Assembly (NCBI GenBank): GCA_003709165.1
Contig: RDRZ01000025.1
Location: 1 to 33,512 of the forward strand
Length of the DNA stretch: 33,512 bases
Direction: 5' to 3'
From: Flavobacteriaceae bacterium PRS1
Lineage (GTDB): Bacteria > Bacteroidota > Bacteroidia > Flavobacteriales > Flavobacteriaceae
In this document: piece after piece, positions 1-7,009 of the stretch
Layout of the letters: each line of letters starts with the position of its first letter
Numbering within the stretch: position 1 is the first letter of the stretch
Position numbers and translations under genes: made by a program
Notes under the pieces: generated by a model
Told to the model about the DNA's origin: nothing
Seen by the model: only the letters and a program-made list of their open reading frames with translations
Databases searched by the model: none

Positions 1-116
1 CAAACCAATTAATAATATAAAACACGCTTTAGCTTTTTAACCGCTAAACGGGTTAATAAAATATAAAAAGCAGAAATCTAATTAAGACAGTTGGAGAAAT
101 TAAAAATTTAAAGGAG

Positions 117-305
117 TTATTTCATAAAAATAAACTTAATCGCTGCAATAAAAGCGATAAAAGAAATAAAAGCAATTAAAATCCAGACGACTCCTCTATA
201 ATGGATTTTGTGTAATTTAAGATCTCTTCTATAAGCAAAAATTAAAACTACAATAAAGGTGATTATAAAAATAATTAAGAATATGATTTGACCTTTACTA
301 AACAT
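117..305 (-). CDS. small two-helix membrane protein, unknown function
   Basis: This 62-residue protein has two hydrophobic helices, at about residues 7-24 and 39-59. They are joined by a basic loop rich in Arg, Lys and His (RRDLKLHKIHYR), so it is probably an inner-membrane hairpin protein with the loop in the cytoplasm. I do not recognise a family. It is read divergently from the SDR gene across a 54-bp gap. That gap holds a TAATTTTG box in its orientation (342-349), a plausible flavobacterial -7 element, though no well-spaced -33 TTG is visible. The ATG at 303-305 is the only sensible start. The two clean membrane segments and divergent promoter make it more credible than a chance ORF. The 116 bases beyond its 3' end show nothing clear. 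Confidence 0.6.
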   Translation of the reverse strand: MFSKGQIIFLIIFIITFIVVLIFAYRRDLKLHKIHYRGVVWILIAFISFIAFIAAIKFIFMK

Positions 306-359
306 ATTTGTTTATTTTTATTGTTATAAAGTTAGAAGATACAAAATTATAAAAATTAT

Positions 360-1082
360 ATGCCAAACGCCATAGTTTTTGGAGCAACTTCAGGAATTGG
401 GAAACAATTAGCCAATTATCTTGTTGCTGATGGTTACAAAGTCGCTATTACAGGACGACGGTTGCAAAAACTTAATACAATAAAAACCACAAAACCAAAT
501 CGGTATTTTGTATGGGAAAATGATGTGCAAAATGTTGAAAATACAGAAGTTGTTTTTAAACAAATAGTTGAAGAATTTGGAAGTATTGACCTTGTTATTC
601 ACTGTTCAGGTATTGGTTACGAAAATCCAGAATTGGATTGGCAAAAAGAACAGGATACTATAAAAACCAATGTACTTGGAGCAACTCGTATTTACGATTT
701 AGCTATTAATTTATTTAAAACACAAGGATTTGGGCATTTAGTTTCTATTTCGTCTATTGCTTCATTGCGAGGGAATAGACATTCACCTGCATATTTTGCA
801 TCAAAAGCATTTCAAGTAAATTATTTGGAGTCTTTATATTTTAAAACCAAAGAAATTAAAGGAGGAAAGGTTTTTGTTACAGATATTCGTCCGGGTTTTG
901 TAGATACCAGAATGGCTTTGGGTGAAGGTATTTTTTGGATGGCTTCACTTGAAAAAGCAAGTAAACAAATTTATTCAGCAATAAAACGAAAAAACCGACG
1001 TGTTTACATTTCGAAACGTTGGATTTTAATCGCTTGGGTTTTAAAAATAGTGCCTTCTTGGTTAATGAAAAAAGTAATGTAA
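360..1082 (+). CDS. SDR family NAD(P)-dependent oxidoreductase
   Basis: This is a 240-residue short-chain dehydrogenase/reductase. The dinucleotide-binding glycine motif GATSGIG is at residues 8-14. Arg33-Arg34 after beta-2 suggest a preference for NADP. HCSGIG (81-86) replaces the usual NNAG. The catalytic residues are Asn104, Ser131/Ser132, Tyr145 and Lys149 (YFASK). The length is normal for a classical SDR. Residues 213-240 form a hydrophobic, basic tail (WILIAWVLKIVPSWLMKKVM) that may touch the membrane, as in the DltE/YdfG-like group. The substrate cannot be told. The downstream MazG-like gene begins about 46 bp later on the same strand, so the two may be cotranscribed. The start ATG lies directly after an A/T-rich stretch with no Shine-Dalgarno, as is usual in this phylum. 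Confidence 0.85.
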   Translation: MPNAIVFGATSGIGKQLANYLVADGYKVAITGRRLQKLNTIKTTKPNRYFVWENDVQNVENTEVVFKQIVEEFGSIDLVIHCSGIGYENPELDWQKEQDTIKTNVLGATRIYDLAINLFKTQGFGHLVSISSIASLRGNRHSPAYFASKAFQVNYLESLYFKTKEIKGGKVFVTDIRPGFVDTRMALGEGIFWMASLEKASKQIYSAIKRKNRRVYISKRWILIAWVLKIVPSWLMKKVM

Positions 1083-1088
1083 ATTTTT

Positions 1089-1130
1089 GACAAAAGACAA
1101 AAGACAAAAGACAAAAGACAAAAGACAAAT
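1089..1130 (+). repeat. 7-bp tandem repeat, five full copies plus a partial one
   Basis: GACAAAA is repeated head to tail five times (1089-1123). A sixth copy is altered to GACAAAT, and its last two bases form the start of the ATG at 1129-1131. The array therefore sits exactly where the ribosome binds for the MazG-like gene. An in-frame TTG at 1087 would translate the array into a low-complexity Lys/Asp/Gln/Arg peptide, which I do not believe is made. Confidence 0.9.
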
Positions 1131-1521
1131 GAAAAATAAAATTGAAGCTGTAAAAGCATTTCATACAGCGTTTAAATTGGGATATAGAGAAACACAGAAA
1201 GCTGATTTAGGTTTAACCAAAAACACACTGCGTTTTGATTTAATGAAAGAAGAAAACGAAGAATATCTTGAAGCAGCAAATAATAACGATTTGGTTGAAG
1301 TAGCTGATGCACTTGGCGATATGTTGTATATACTTTGTGGCACTATTATAGAGCATGGTTTACAACACAAAATCGAAGACGTTTTTAACGAAATACAGCG
1401 TAGTAATATGAGTAAGTTGGGAGAAGACGGACAGCCAATTTACAGAGAAGACGGTAAAGTGCTTAAAGGACCAAATTACTTTAAACCAGATATTGAAGCA
1501 ATTCTGAAATCAGAATCCTGA
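1129..1521 (+). CDS. MazG/PRA-PH-like nucleoside triphosphate pyrophosphohydrolase
   Basis: This 130-residue protein belongs to the all-alpha NTP pyrophosphohydrolase superfamily. The metal-binding pattern is visible as EENEEYLEA (about residues 41-49) followed by VEVADALGDMLYIL (about 56-69), giving the ExxE...ExxD arrangement. The C-terminal part carries the GEDGQPIYREDGKVLKGPNY segment seen in stand-alone HisE/MazG-like proteins. It probably hydrolyses a nucleoside triphosphate to the monophosphate and pyrophosphate; the substrate is unknown. I place the start at the ATG after the 7-bp tandem repeat rather than the TTG at 1087, because upstream codons are pure repeat. The gene ends in a 7-bp inverted repeat (ATTCTGA/TCAGAAT, 1501-1516) and converges with ilvE one base later. 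Confidence 0.8.
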   Translation: MKNKIEAVKAFHTAFKLGYRETQKADLGLTKNTLRFDLMKEENEEYLEAANNNDLVEVADALGDMLYILCGTIIEHGLQHKIEDVFNEIQRSNMSKLGEDGQPIYREDGKVLKGPNYFKPDIEAILKSES

Positions 1522-1522
1522 A

Positions 1523-2590
1523 TCAAATTTTATATCTCCAGCCAAATGTATCTTTGGCTTTATTGGTTTGAATATCTGTGATTCGTTTCTTTAAAAGTGA
1601 CCCATAGCTATTTTCAAGTTCTGGTAAAATATAATCTTGATTTTTGCACCTAAAACTTTCAATAGGCGATATTACAGCAGCAGTTCCCGTACCAAACATT
1701 TCTTTTAAACTTCCATTGTTTGAAGCATCCACAACTTCTTTTACTGTAATTTTCCGAATCTCTACATTAATACCTTCGTCTTTGGCAATGTCTATAATGC
1801 TTTTACGAGTAATTCCATCTAAAATCCGATCACTTGTTGGAGCAGTAATTAAGGTATCATTAATTCTGATAAAAATATTCATTGCGCCTGCTTCTTCAAT
1901 ATAATCATGGGTATTATTGTCAGTCCAGATTACCTGATGATAACCTTTATCTATCGCTAATTGAGTTGGGTAAAACTGTCCTGCATAATTTCCACCAGCT
2001 TTAGCAAAACCAACGCCACCATTTGCTGCACGCGAATATTTTTCTTCAATTAAAACTTTTACCTTTCCAGAGAAGTAAGCTCCAGATGGAGCACAGACAA
2101 TTATAAACTTATATTCGTCTGAAGGAGAAGCGTGGAGTCCTTTTCCAGTAGCAAAAATATAGGGTCTTATATATAATGAATTACCTTCACTTTTTGGAAT
2201 CCAGTCCTTGTCCAATTGTAAAAGTGTTTTTAAACCTTCCATAAAATAGTCTTCAGGTAATTCGGGAATGGCAAGTCTTTTTGATGAAATATTTAAACGC
2301 TTACAATTTTCTAATGGACGGAACAACCACACATTGTCTTGTACATCTTTATAGGCTTTCATACCTTCAAAAACAGATTGTCCATAATGAAAAATTCTTG
2401 CAGTAGGATCTAAAGTAATTGGTTGGTAAGGCACAATTTTTGGTATCTCCCATTTTCCGTCTTTAAAATCACATATTAACATATGGTCGGTAAAAGTCTT
2501 TCCAAAACTTAAATTGTCAAAATCCACCTCATTTATTTTTGAGTGTTGTACTTTAACAATCTCTATTTTTTGTGTCGTATTGTTTATCAT
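1523..2590 (-). CDS. ilvE: branched-chain amino acid aminotransferase
   Basis: This PLP-dependent class IV aminotransferase interconverts Leu, Ile and Val with their 2-oxo acids, using 2-oxoglutarate and glutamate. It is the last step of branched-chain synthesis, in the cytosol. The Schiff-base lysine lies in GFAKAGGNYAGQ (Lys197 counting from the ATG at 2590). The YIEEAGAMN segment (about 231-239) supplies the family Glu near the cofactor ring. GTGTAAVISPI near the C terminus contributes the phosphate-binding turn. The 355-residue length matches the IlvE type II branch. An in-frame TTG nine bases upstream is the longer alternative; ATG is preferred. The gene stands alone, with no other ilv genes nearby. 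A promoter-like pair lies 20 bp upstream, leaving no room for a leader peptide. Confidence 0.93.
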   Translation of the reverse strand: MINNTTQKIEIVKVQHSKINEVDFDNLSFGKTFTDHMLICDFKDGKWEIPKIVPYQPITLDPTARIFHYGQSVFEGMKAYKDVQDNVWLFRPLENCKRLNISSKRLAIPELPEDYFMEGLKTLLQLDKDWIPKSEGNSLYIRPYIFATGKGLHASPSDEYKFIIVCAPSGAYFSGKVKVLIEEKYSRAANGGVGFAKAGGNYAGQFYPTQLAIDKGYHQVIWTDNNTHDYIEEAGAMNIFIRINDTLITAPTSDRILDGITRKSIIDIAKDEGINVEIRKITVKEVVDASNNGSLKEMFGTGTAAVISPIESFRCKNQDYILPELENSYGSLLKKRITDIQTNKAKDTFGWRYKI

Positions 2591-2609
2591 CAATATCAAT
2601 ATTAAGAAT

Positions 2610-2643
2610 CAAAATTACATAAATTAACGATTATATGTACCAA
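2610..2643 (-). promoter_or_regulatory. candidate promoter of ilvE
   Basis: Read on the minus strand, TAATTTTG (2610-2617) matches the flavobacterial -7 consensus TAnnTTTG. A TTG (2641-2643) lies 23 bp upstream, at the long end of the accepted spacing. Transcription would begin about 10-15 bases before the ilvE ATG. Confidence 0.4.
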
Positions 2644-2714
2644 TTATACACTTAAATATATTGTATTTTCACACGGTACTTATTTATTAGAAAGCTAACA
2701 ATTAGAAGCTTATT

Positions 2715-3383
2715 TTGAAACGAAAAATTATTACAACAGCCGACGGCTCTAAAACCATCTATATTGTAGAATGGAATGAGCAATACCATTCTGTTCATGG
2801 TGCCATACAAGAAGCAAAACATGTATTTATAAAGCATGGTTTATATGAAATTATTCAAAATGAATTAAATGAAATATCTATTCTCGAAATAGGTTTTGGA
2901 ACTGGTTTAAATGCTTACATGACTTGTTTAGAAGCTGAAAAACTTAAAGTAGATATTGATTATGTTGGAGTAGAGGCGTATCCGATTTCTTCTAAAGAAG
3001 TTTCAGCCTTAAATTATGCTGAATTATTATCAAAAGAGAAAGATTCTGTCTTTAAAAAATTTCACGAAGTTTCCTGGGAAGAAAAGCATAGACTAAAAAG
3101 CTACTTCTCATTAACCAAACGCAAACAATTCTTTAAGGATATACAGGATATTAACCAATATAATCTTATTTACTTTGATGCTTTTGCTCCTAAAGTACAG
3201 CCAGAGTTGTGGACTGAACACATATTTAAAATAATGTTTAAAGTATTAAAATCAAAAGGTATTTTAGTCACTTATTCGGCAAAAGGAAGTGTGCTACGTA
3301 CTATGCAAAATGCTGGTTTTAGTGTGGAACGATTGGAAGGCCCTCCTGGGAAGAGGGAAATGCTTCGTGGAATTAAGCATTAA
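2715..3383 (+). CDS. mnmD: tRNA 5-methylaminomethyl-2-thiouridine methyltransferase (MnmD)
   Basis: This enzyme transfers a methyl group from SAM to the aminomethyl group on the wobble uridine at position 34 of certain tRNAs, completing mnm5(s2)U. In E. coli this domain is fused to an FAD-dependent oxidase in MnmC. Here only the methyltransferase is present (222 residues). Family marks are GSKTIYIVEWNEQYHSVHGAIQEA at the N terminus, the SAM loop LEIGFGTGLNA (57-67), FDAFAPKVQPELW (154-166) and GPPGKREM near the end. The start is TTG at 2715. An in-frame stop lies four codons upstream and no ATG aligns with the conserved N terminus, so TTG initiation is well supported. It diverges from ilvE and converges with the next gene over a 32-bp gap. 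Confidence 0.92.
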   Translation: MKRKIITTADGSKTIYIVEWNEQYHSVHGAIQEAKHVFIKHGLYEIIQNELNEISILEIGFGTGLNAYMTCLEAEKLKVDIDYVGVEAYPISSKEVSALNYAELLSKEKDSVFKKFHEVSWEEKHRLKSYFSLTKRKQFFKDIQDINQYNLIYFDAFAPKVQPELWTEHIFKIMFKVLKSKGILVTYSAKGSVLRTMQNAGFSVERLEGPPGKREMLRGIKH

Positions 3384-3415
3384 GTATAGTCATTAAACTT
3401 TACCGATGCATTTGG

Positions 3416-3814
3416 TCAATTAATCACATCTTTAACTGTAGAATGAAGATGTGTCATTTTCCAGCCATTTTTGGTTCTCTTCCAAATATTTGTGATTACT
3501 TCTTTTCTATAAATGATACCATCATCTTTAGCCAGTTCCATCATTCTTACAACATAACCCGAGTCTTTTGTTAAAACATAAATTTTAGTATCACTCAAAG
3601 CAGGTGTACCAAAAGGTCTCGGCATTTTCTGGCACATATTCATAATAAATCCTTTGTTTGGCGCTTTTCTGCCATTAATAAATGCATCTTGTTCTTTCTC
3701 ATTCATTTGTTGGATTTCGGTTTTGACGGATTCTAAATTATCTTCTTGGGCGAATCCGTTTGCACTTAAAAAAAATACATAAAAAACGAATGTCCATTTA
3801 GTTAAATAATTCAT
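3416..3814 (-). CDS. secreted NTF2-like (SnoaL/DUF4440-type) protein
   Basis: This 132-residue protein has a Sec signal peptide (KWTFVFYVFFLSANGFAQ, cleavage near residue 22). It has the outline of a small NTF2-like fold: an N-terminal helix (VKTEIQQMNEKEQDAFING), a middle strand region, and the characteristic C-terminal strand pair VITNIWKRTKNGWKMTHLHST. Such domains form cone-shaped pockets. Many are non-enzymatic, so no activity is proposed. The family call rests on the C-terminal pattern and is moderate. The upstream YceI gene on the same strand is separated by a strong terminator, so this gene should have its own promoter in the gap 3815-3920, where no convincing TAnnTTTG box is visible. 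Confidence 0.6.
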   Translation of the reverse strand: MNYLTKWTFVFYVFFLSANGFAQEDNLESVKTEIQQMNEKEQDAFINGRKAPNKGFIMNMCQKMPRPFGTPALSDTKIYVLTKDSGYVVRMMELAKDDGIIYRKEVITNIWKRTKNGWKMTHLHSTVKDVIN

Positions 3815-3919
3815 ATTAATATGTTTTTATTTGTTTAAGAGTTGTAGTTAATATATTCATATTTAATTGATTATACAAACTGCAATACGAAATTAACCAA
3901 TTTTTATATCAAACTCAAT

Positions 3920-3965
3920 AAAAAAAGCCTTGCTAATCCTCGATAGCTATCAGGATTATAAGGCT
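3920..3965 (-). terminator. intrinsic terminator downstream of the YceI gene
   Basis: A long hairpin pairs AGCCTT (3926-3931) and AATCC (3935-3939) with GGATT (3953-3957) and AAGGCT (3960-3965). On the minus strand it is followed by a run of seven T (plus-strand A at 3920-3926). It begins about 25 bp after the YceI stop. The apex, CGATAGCTATC, is the core of the 18-bp palindrome found at other sites in this window, so the terminator seems to be built from a dispersed repeat. Confidence 0.8.
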
Positions 3966-3990
3966 CTTAAACAAACAATTCAGTTTTTAA

Positions 3991-4629
3991 TTAAGACTTC
4001 TTTGCCTTAATAACAATCTTTAATTCAATATCGTCGTTAATAAACTTATCTTTTAAATTATCAAAAAACGATTTTGAGCCATAACGTACATTCCATTTCG
4101 ATCTGTCTATAGTAAACACTTCACTAGAAAGCGTTAATGTATCATCTTCAAGCACAACTGTAACAGGGAAAGTAACATTATTTGTGGTATCTTTAATAGT
4201 TAAGTTGCCAGAGAGCATTGTGTTGCCATCTTTTGATACAAGACCTGAAATTTTAAAACCTGCAGTTGGAAATTTTTCAATATCAAAAAAGTCAGCACTT
4301 TTTAAATGTCCTTCTAATCGGGCATTATCTTCACTTTCTTTAATAGAACTCATATCAATTACAAAAGAGCCACTTTGTATTTTACCATCATTAGTTGTAA
4401 ATGTGCCAGTTTCTATGTTTATAGTTCCTTTATGAGATCCTGTTGGTTTAAAACCTTGCCATTCTATAGTTGATTCGTCAACATTAACTGTATATGTAAC
4501 ATCATCATATTCAGCAAGCATTGCTGTTTCTGTATTAGTTGTTGTGACTTCTTCAGCTTTGTTTTTACATCCAACAATAGCAATTCCTGTAGCTACAATT
4601 ATTAATAGATTAAAAATGTTTTTTTTCAT
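3991..4629 (-). CDS. YceI family lipoprotein
   Basis: This 212-residue lipoprotein has a hydrophobic leader ending in a lipobox (IAIVGC, Cys21), followed by an acidic linker and a YceI-like domain from about residue 45. The domain starts TYTVNVDESTIEWQGFKPTGSHKGTI and has the family phrases SFVIDMSSIKESEDNARLEGHLKSADFFDIEKFP and NVTFPVTV. YceI proteins are lipocalin-like beta-barrels that bind polyisoprenoids or other amphiphiles in the periplasm. A role in electron-transport lipid handling or stress is often suggested but cannot be tested here. A TAATTTTG box (4656-4663) lies about 27 bp upstream in the right orientation. A clear terminator follows, so it is probably monocistronic. Confidence 0.88.
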   Translation of the reverse strand: MKKNIFNLLIIVATGIAIVGCKNKAEEVTTTNTETAMLAEYDDVTYTVNVDESTIEWQGFKPTGSHKGTINIETGTFTTNDGKIQSGSFVIDMSSIKESEDNARLEGHLKSADFFDIEKFPTAGFKISGLVSKDGNTMLSGNLTIKDTTNNVTFPVTVVLEDDTLTLSSEVFTIDRSKWNVRYGSKSFFDNLKDKFINDDIELKIVIKAKKS

Positions 4630-4714
4630 TTGTATTATTTTTTTAGTGTTAGGTGCAAAATTAACGATTGAAAAATTATAGAGTGTTAAATAAACTAAAA
4701 TTATTTAGTGACAT

Positions 4715-4747
4715 TTTGACATTTTACTAATAATGGCAGTACTTTTG
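4715..4747 (+). promoter_or_regulatory. candidate promoter of grpE-dnaJ
   Basis: TTTG (4715-4718), 21 bp, then TACTTTTG (4740-4747), which matches the flavobacterial -33/-7 consensus. It predicts a leader of about 45 nt before the grpE ATG. No CIRCE (HrcA) operator is visible around it. Confidence 0.55.
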
Positions 4748-4797
4748 CCAACTGTTTAACAGAGTTAAAATTTTGAATAATTATTGTTGATTAAAGC

Positions 4798-5316
4798 ATG
4801 AGTAAAAAAGATAAAAAGGAAGAAATAATTGAAGAGCAAATTGAATCACAGGAAGTGGATGTGCTATCTGTTGAAGAAAAACTGCTAGAAGACTTACAAA
4901 AAGAAAAAGATAAGTTTTTACGTTTGTTTGCTGAATTTGAAAATTATAAAAAGCGTACTACCAAAGAACGTATTGAGCTGTTTACGACAGCAAGTCAGGA
5001 TTTAATGTCATCTTTATTGCCAGTTCTTGATGATTTTGATCGTGCTTATTCTGAAATTTCAAAATCTAATGATAAAGATTTGCTTAAAGGAGTTGAGTTG
5101 ATAAGCAATAAACTAAAAGATATATTAAAATCTAAAGGATTAGCTGAAGTAGAAGTGAAATCAGGCGACGTATTTAATGCAGACAACCATGAAGCGATAA
5201 CACAGATACCAGCACCAAGTAAGAAATTAAAAGGAAAAATTCTAGATGTAATAGAAAAAGGATATGCTTTAGGCGATAAAGTAATTCGTTTTCCTAAAGT
5301 CGTTATTGGGCAATAA
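4798..5316 (+). CDS. grpE: nucleotide exchange factor GrpE
   Basis: GrpE releases ADP from DnaK and so resets the Hsp70 cycle. This 172-residue protein has the expected build. There is an acidic, Lys/Glu-rich N terminus, then a long coiled-coil helix (about residues 25-80, including KDKFLRLFAEFENYKKRTTKERIEL). A beta domain follows with EVEVKSGDVFNADNHEAITQIPAPSKKLKGKILDVIEKGYALGDKVIRFPKVVIG. The last phrase is close to the family signature G-Y-x-L-x-(D/R)-(K/R)-V-(I/L)-R. It is directly followed by dnaJ (73-bp gap, same strand) and preceded by a good promoter, so grpE-dnaJ is very probably one operon. dnaK is not in the window. Confidence 0.95.
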   Translation: MSKKDKKEEIIEEQIESQEVDVLSVEEKLLEDLQKEKDKFLRLFAEFENYKKRTTKERIELFTTASQDLMSSLLPVLDDFDRAYSEISKSNDKDLLKGVELISNKLKDILKSKGLAEVEVKSGDVFNADNHEAITQIPAPSKKLKGKILDVIEKGYALGDKVIRFPKVVIGQ

Positions 5317-5348
5317 TAAAATTAAAAATATTACATAATTTTCCTTCC

Positions 5349-5366
5349 TCCCGATAGTTATCGGGA
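5349..5366. repeat. 18-bp palindrome between grpE and dnaJ
   Basis: TCCCGATAGTTATCGGGA is a near-perfect copy of the dispersed palindrome. It ends 23 bp before the dnaJ ATG and can fold as a hairpin in the grpE-dnaJ mRNA, with weaker flanking pairing TTCC/GGGAA. Confidence 0.85.
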
Positions 5367-5389
5367 TGGGAATGATTAAGGATGGGCAA

Positions 5390-6502
5390 ATGGCAAAGCA
5401 AGATTATTACGACATATTAAAAATAAATAAAGGAGCAACTGCTTCCGAAATAAAGAAGGCTTATCGTAAAAAGGCGTTAAAATATCATCCTGATAAAAAC
5501 CCGGAGGATAAATCGGCCGAAGAAAAATTTAAGCAAGCTGCTGAAGCTTATGAAGTGTTGAGCGATCCTGATAAAAAATCTAAATACGACCAGTTTGGTC
5601 ATCAGGCTTTTGAAGGTGGTGCTGGTGGTTTTGGTGGTGGCATGAATATGGATGATATATTCAGTCAGTTTGGTGATATTTTTGGCGGAGCATTTGGTGG
5701 AGGATTTAGTGGTTTTGGAGGTGCAAGACAACGTGTTATAAAAGGAAGTAATTTACGAATCAGAGTAAGATTGATACTTGAAGATATTGCCAATGGTGTT
5801 GAGAAAAAAATAAAAGTAAAGCGTAAAATTATCGCTCCCGGAACTACTTATAAAACCTGTACAACGTGTAATGGAGCAGGACAGGTTACAAGAATTACCA
5901 ATACAATTTTAGGAAGAATGCAAACATCTGCACCTTGCAATACGTGTGGAGGTGCTGGACAAATTATAGACAAAAAACCGTTAGAAGCTGATGCGCAAGG
6001 ATTAATTGTAAGTGATGAGGTTGTAACTATTAAAATTCCAGCAGGTGTTGTAGATGGTATGCAGCTTAAAGTATCTGGCAAAGGAAATGCAGCTCCAGGA
6101 AACGGAATCCCTGGAGATTTACTAGTAGCTATTCAGGAATTAGACCATGAAACACTACAACGAGAAGGCGATAATTTACACTACGATTTGTATGTAAGTG
6201 TGCCTGATGCAATTTTAGGAATATCTAAAGAAATAGATACTGTTACTGGAAAAGTCAGAATTAAAATTGAAGCTGGTGTTCAGTCAGGGAAAATTTTACG
6301 ATTAAGAGGTAAAGGTATTCCGAGTATTAATGGATATGGTAAAGGAGATTTGTTGGTTCATGTTAATGTCTGGACACCAAAAACGCTTAATAAAGAGCAA
6401 AAAGAATTCTTTGAGGCTATGAGAGATGATGAACATTTTGAGCCTAAACCCGAAAGTACAGACAAATCTTTTTTTGAAAAAGTAAAAGATATGTTTTCTT
6501 AG
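5390..6502 (+). CDS. dnaJ: molecular chaperone DnaJ (Hsp40), two-motif zinc domain
   Basis: This DnaK co-chaperone delivers substrates and stimulates ATP hydrolysis. The 371-residue protein starts [10 protein letters not shown] at the ATG 5390; an upstream in-frame ATG at 5366 lies in a repeat and is rejected. The J domain has HPD at 33-35 and a Gly/Phe region runs at 73-112. The zinc domain contains only two CxxCxGxG motifs, CTTCNGAG (157-164) and CNTCGGAG (183-190), instead of four. The places of motifs 1 and 4 are taken by cysteine-free sequence ([21 protein letters not shown]). The C-terminal substrate-binding domains are normal ([52 protein letters not shown]). The retained motifs correspond to zinc site II of E. 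coli DnaJ. As far as I recall, flavobacterial DnaJ proteins share this shortening. Confidence 0.95.
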   Translation: MAKQDYYDILKINKGATASEIKKAYRKKALKYHPDKNPEDKSAEEKFKQAAEAYEVLSDPDKKSKYDQFGHQAFEGGAGGFGGGMNMDDIFSQFGDIFGGAFGGGFSGFGGARQRVIKGSNLRIRVRLILEDIANGVEKKIKVKRKIIAPGTTYKTCTTCNGAGQVTRITNTILGRMQTSAPCNTCGGAGQIIDKKPLEADAQGLIVSDEVVTIKIPAGVVDGMQLKVSGKGNAAPGNGIPGDLLVAIQELDHETLQREGDNLHYDLYVSVPDAILGISKEIDTVTGKVRIKIEAGVQSGKILRLRGKGIPSINGYGKGDLLVHVNVWTPKTLNKEQKEFFEAMRDDEHFEPKPESTDKSFFEKVKDMFS

Positions 6503-6599
6503 GTTATTTAAGAGATTTGTAAGTTTATCAAACTATACTTTTTTTGGGTGTATTACTAAAGTTATTTATCAATTTTAATTTTTATTTAAGAAAAAATAG

Positions 6600-6607
6600 T
6601 ATATTTG
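6600..6607 (+). promoter_or_regulatory. promoter-like TATATTTG box
   Basis: TATATTTG is a perfect TAnnTTTG match, but no TTG lies at the right distance upstream, only T-rich sequence. It would start transcription near 6613, at the foot of the first hairpin. Confidence 0.35.
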
Positions 6608-6612
6608 AGTTG

Positions 6613-6696
6613 TCACTAATTAACGTTAGTGATAATTTTTCTTTTTCATAGCAATTTTTCCCATCCTTAATTTTTTTGAGGGTGGGTTTTGTTTTT
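6613..6696 (+). ncRNA. candidate small RNA of about 80 nt (speculative)
   Basis: The stretch begins right after a TATATTTG box. It opens with a 7-bp hairpin (TCACTAA/TTAGTGA, loop TTAACG) and ends in a GC-richer hairpin followed by T-rich sequence. Promoter, 5' hairpin and terminator in about 95 bp is the layout of a small RNA gene. The simpler reading is two successive terminators for grpE-dnaJ. No known RNA family is recognised. Confidence 0.22.
6660..6696 (+). terminator. intrinsic terminator
   Basis: CCCATCCTT (6660-6668) pairs with GAGGGTGGG (6678-6686), including two G-U pairs, around a T-rich loop. It is followed by TTTTGTTTTT. It lies 157 bp after the dnaJ stop and probably ends that operon or the candidate small RNA. 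Confidence 0.6.
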
Positions 6697-6733
6697 ATGC
6701 TGTTCCGATAGGTGTCGGAATTATTTCAGCACC
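6697..6733. repeat. composite dispersed repeat (CTG, 18-bp palindrome, TTCAGCA)
   Basis: The sequence ATGCTG, then TTCCGATAGGTGTCGGAA (6703-6720), then TTATTTCAGCACC has the same arrangement as the copies at 13043-13087 and, inverted, 27052-27085. Confidence 0.7.
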
Positions 6734-6841
6734 TTTTTGTTTAGGTACTAAATTAAATCGAACTAAAGTAATTTTTTTTATTAGAGTAACATTAAATTGA
6801 GAAATAATGCTTCGTTTTCTAAACCAAGCAACCTTTGAATT

Positions 6842-6887
6842 TGTCATTCTAGCGGACCTTCCTGACAGCAGACAGGAGCAAGAATCC
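6842..6887. repeat. TGTCATTC-type repeat with internal palindrome
   Basis: The unit opens TGTCATTCTAGCGG and closes AAGAATCC. It encloses TCCTGACAGCAGACAGGA (6860-6877), a diverged form of the 18-bp palindrome. The opening resembles the repeats at 16805 and 22588. Confidence 0.65.
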
Positions 6888-7009
6888 AAGTAAAGTTTTT
6901 TAGAGTAAAATTGGACTTCGATTTAGATATGAAAATTATATTAGATTTTAATAATTAAGTATAACTTTACTATTTTTACAAGACTTATTTATTATATAAA
7001 AATAACTGT

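Larger units (their letters stand above)
6503..7009. other. repeat-rich gap of about 500 bp between dnaJ and the ABC exporter
   Basis: No credible protein gene is present. The gap holds a promoter-like box (6600-6607), two hairpins followed by T-rich stretches (6613-6640 and 6660-6696), a palindrome-containing repeat (6697-6733) and a second repeat unit (6842-6887). The remainder, about 6888-7009, is very AT-rich. No clear promoter is visible for the exporter genes. Confidence 0.7.

Noticed and set aside
1087-1128. TTG start extending the MazG-like protein by 14 residues
   Set aside because: The extension is translated tandem repeat; the ATG at 1129 gives the family's normal start.
877-1164. 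95-codon minus-strand ORF over the 7-bp repeat
   Set aside because: It overlaps the end of the SDR gene and the repeat. Its Phe/Leu/Ser-rich repetition is only the translated tandem array.
5366-5389. Upstream ATG for DnaJ
   Set aside because: It falls at the end of the 18-bp palindrome. DnaJ proteins start with MAKxDYY, which corresponds to 5390.
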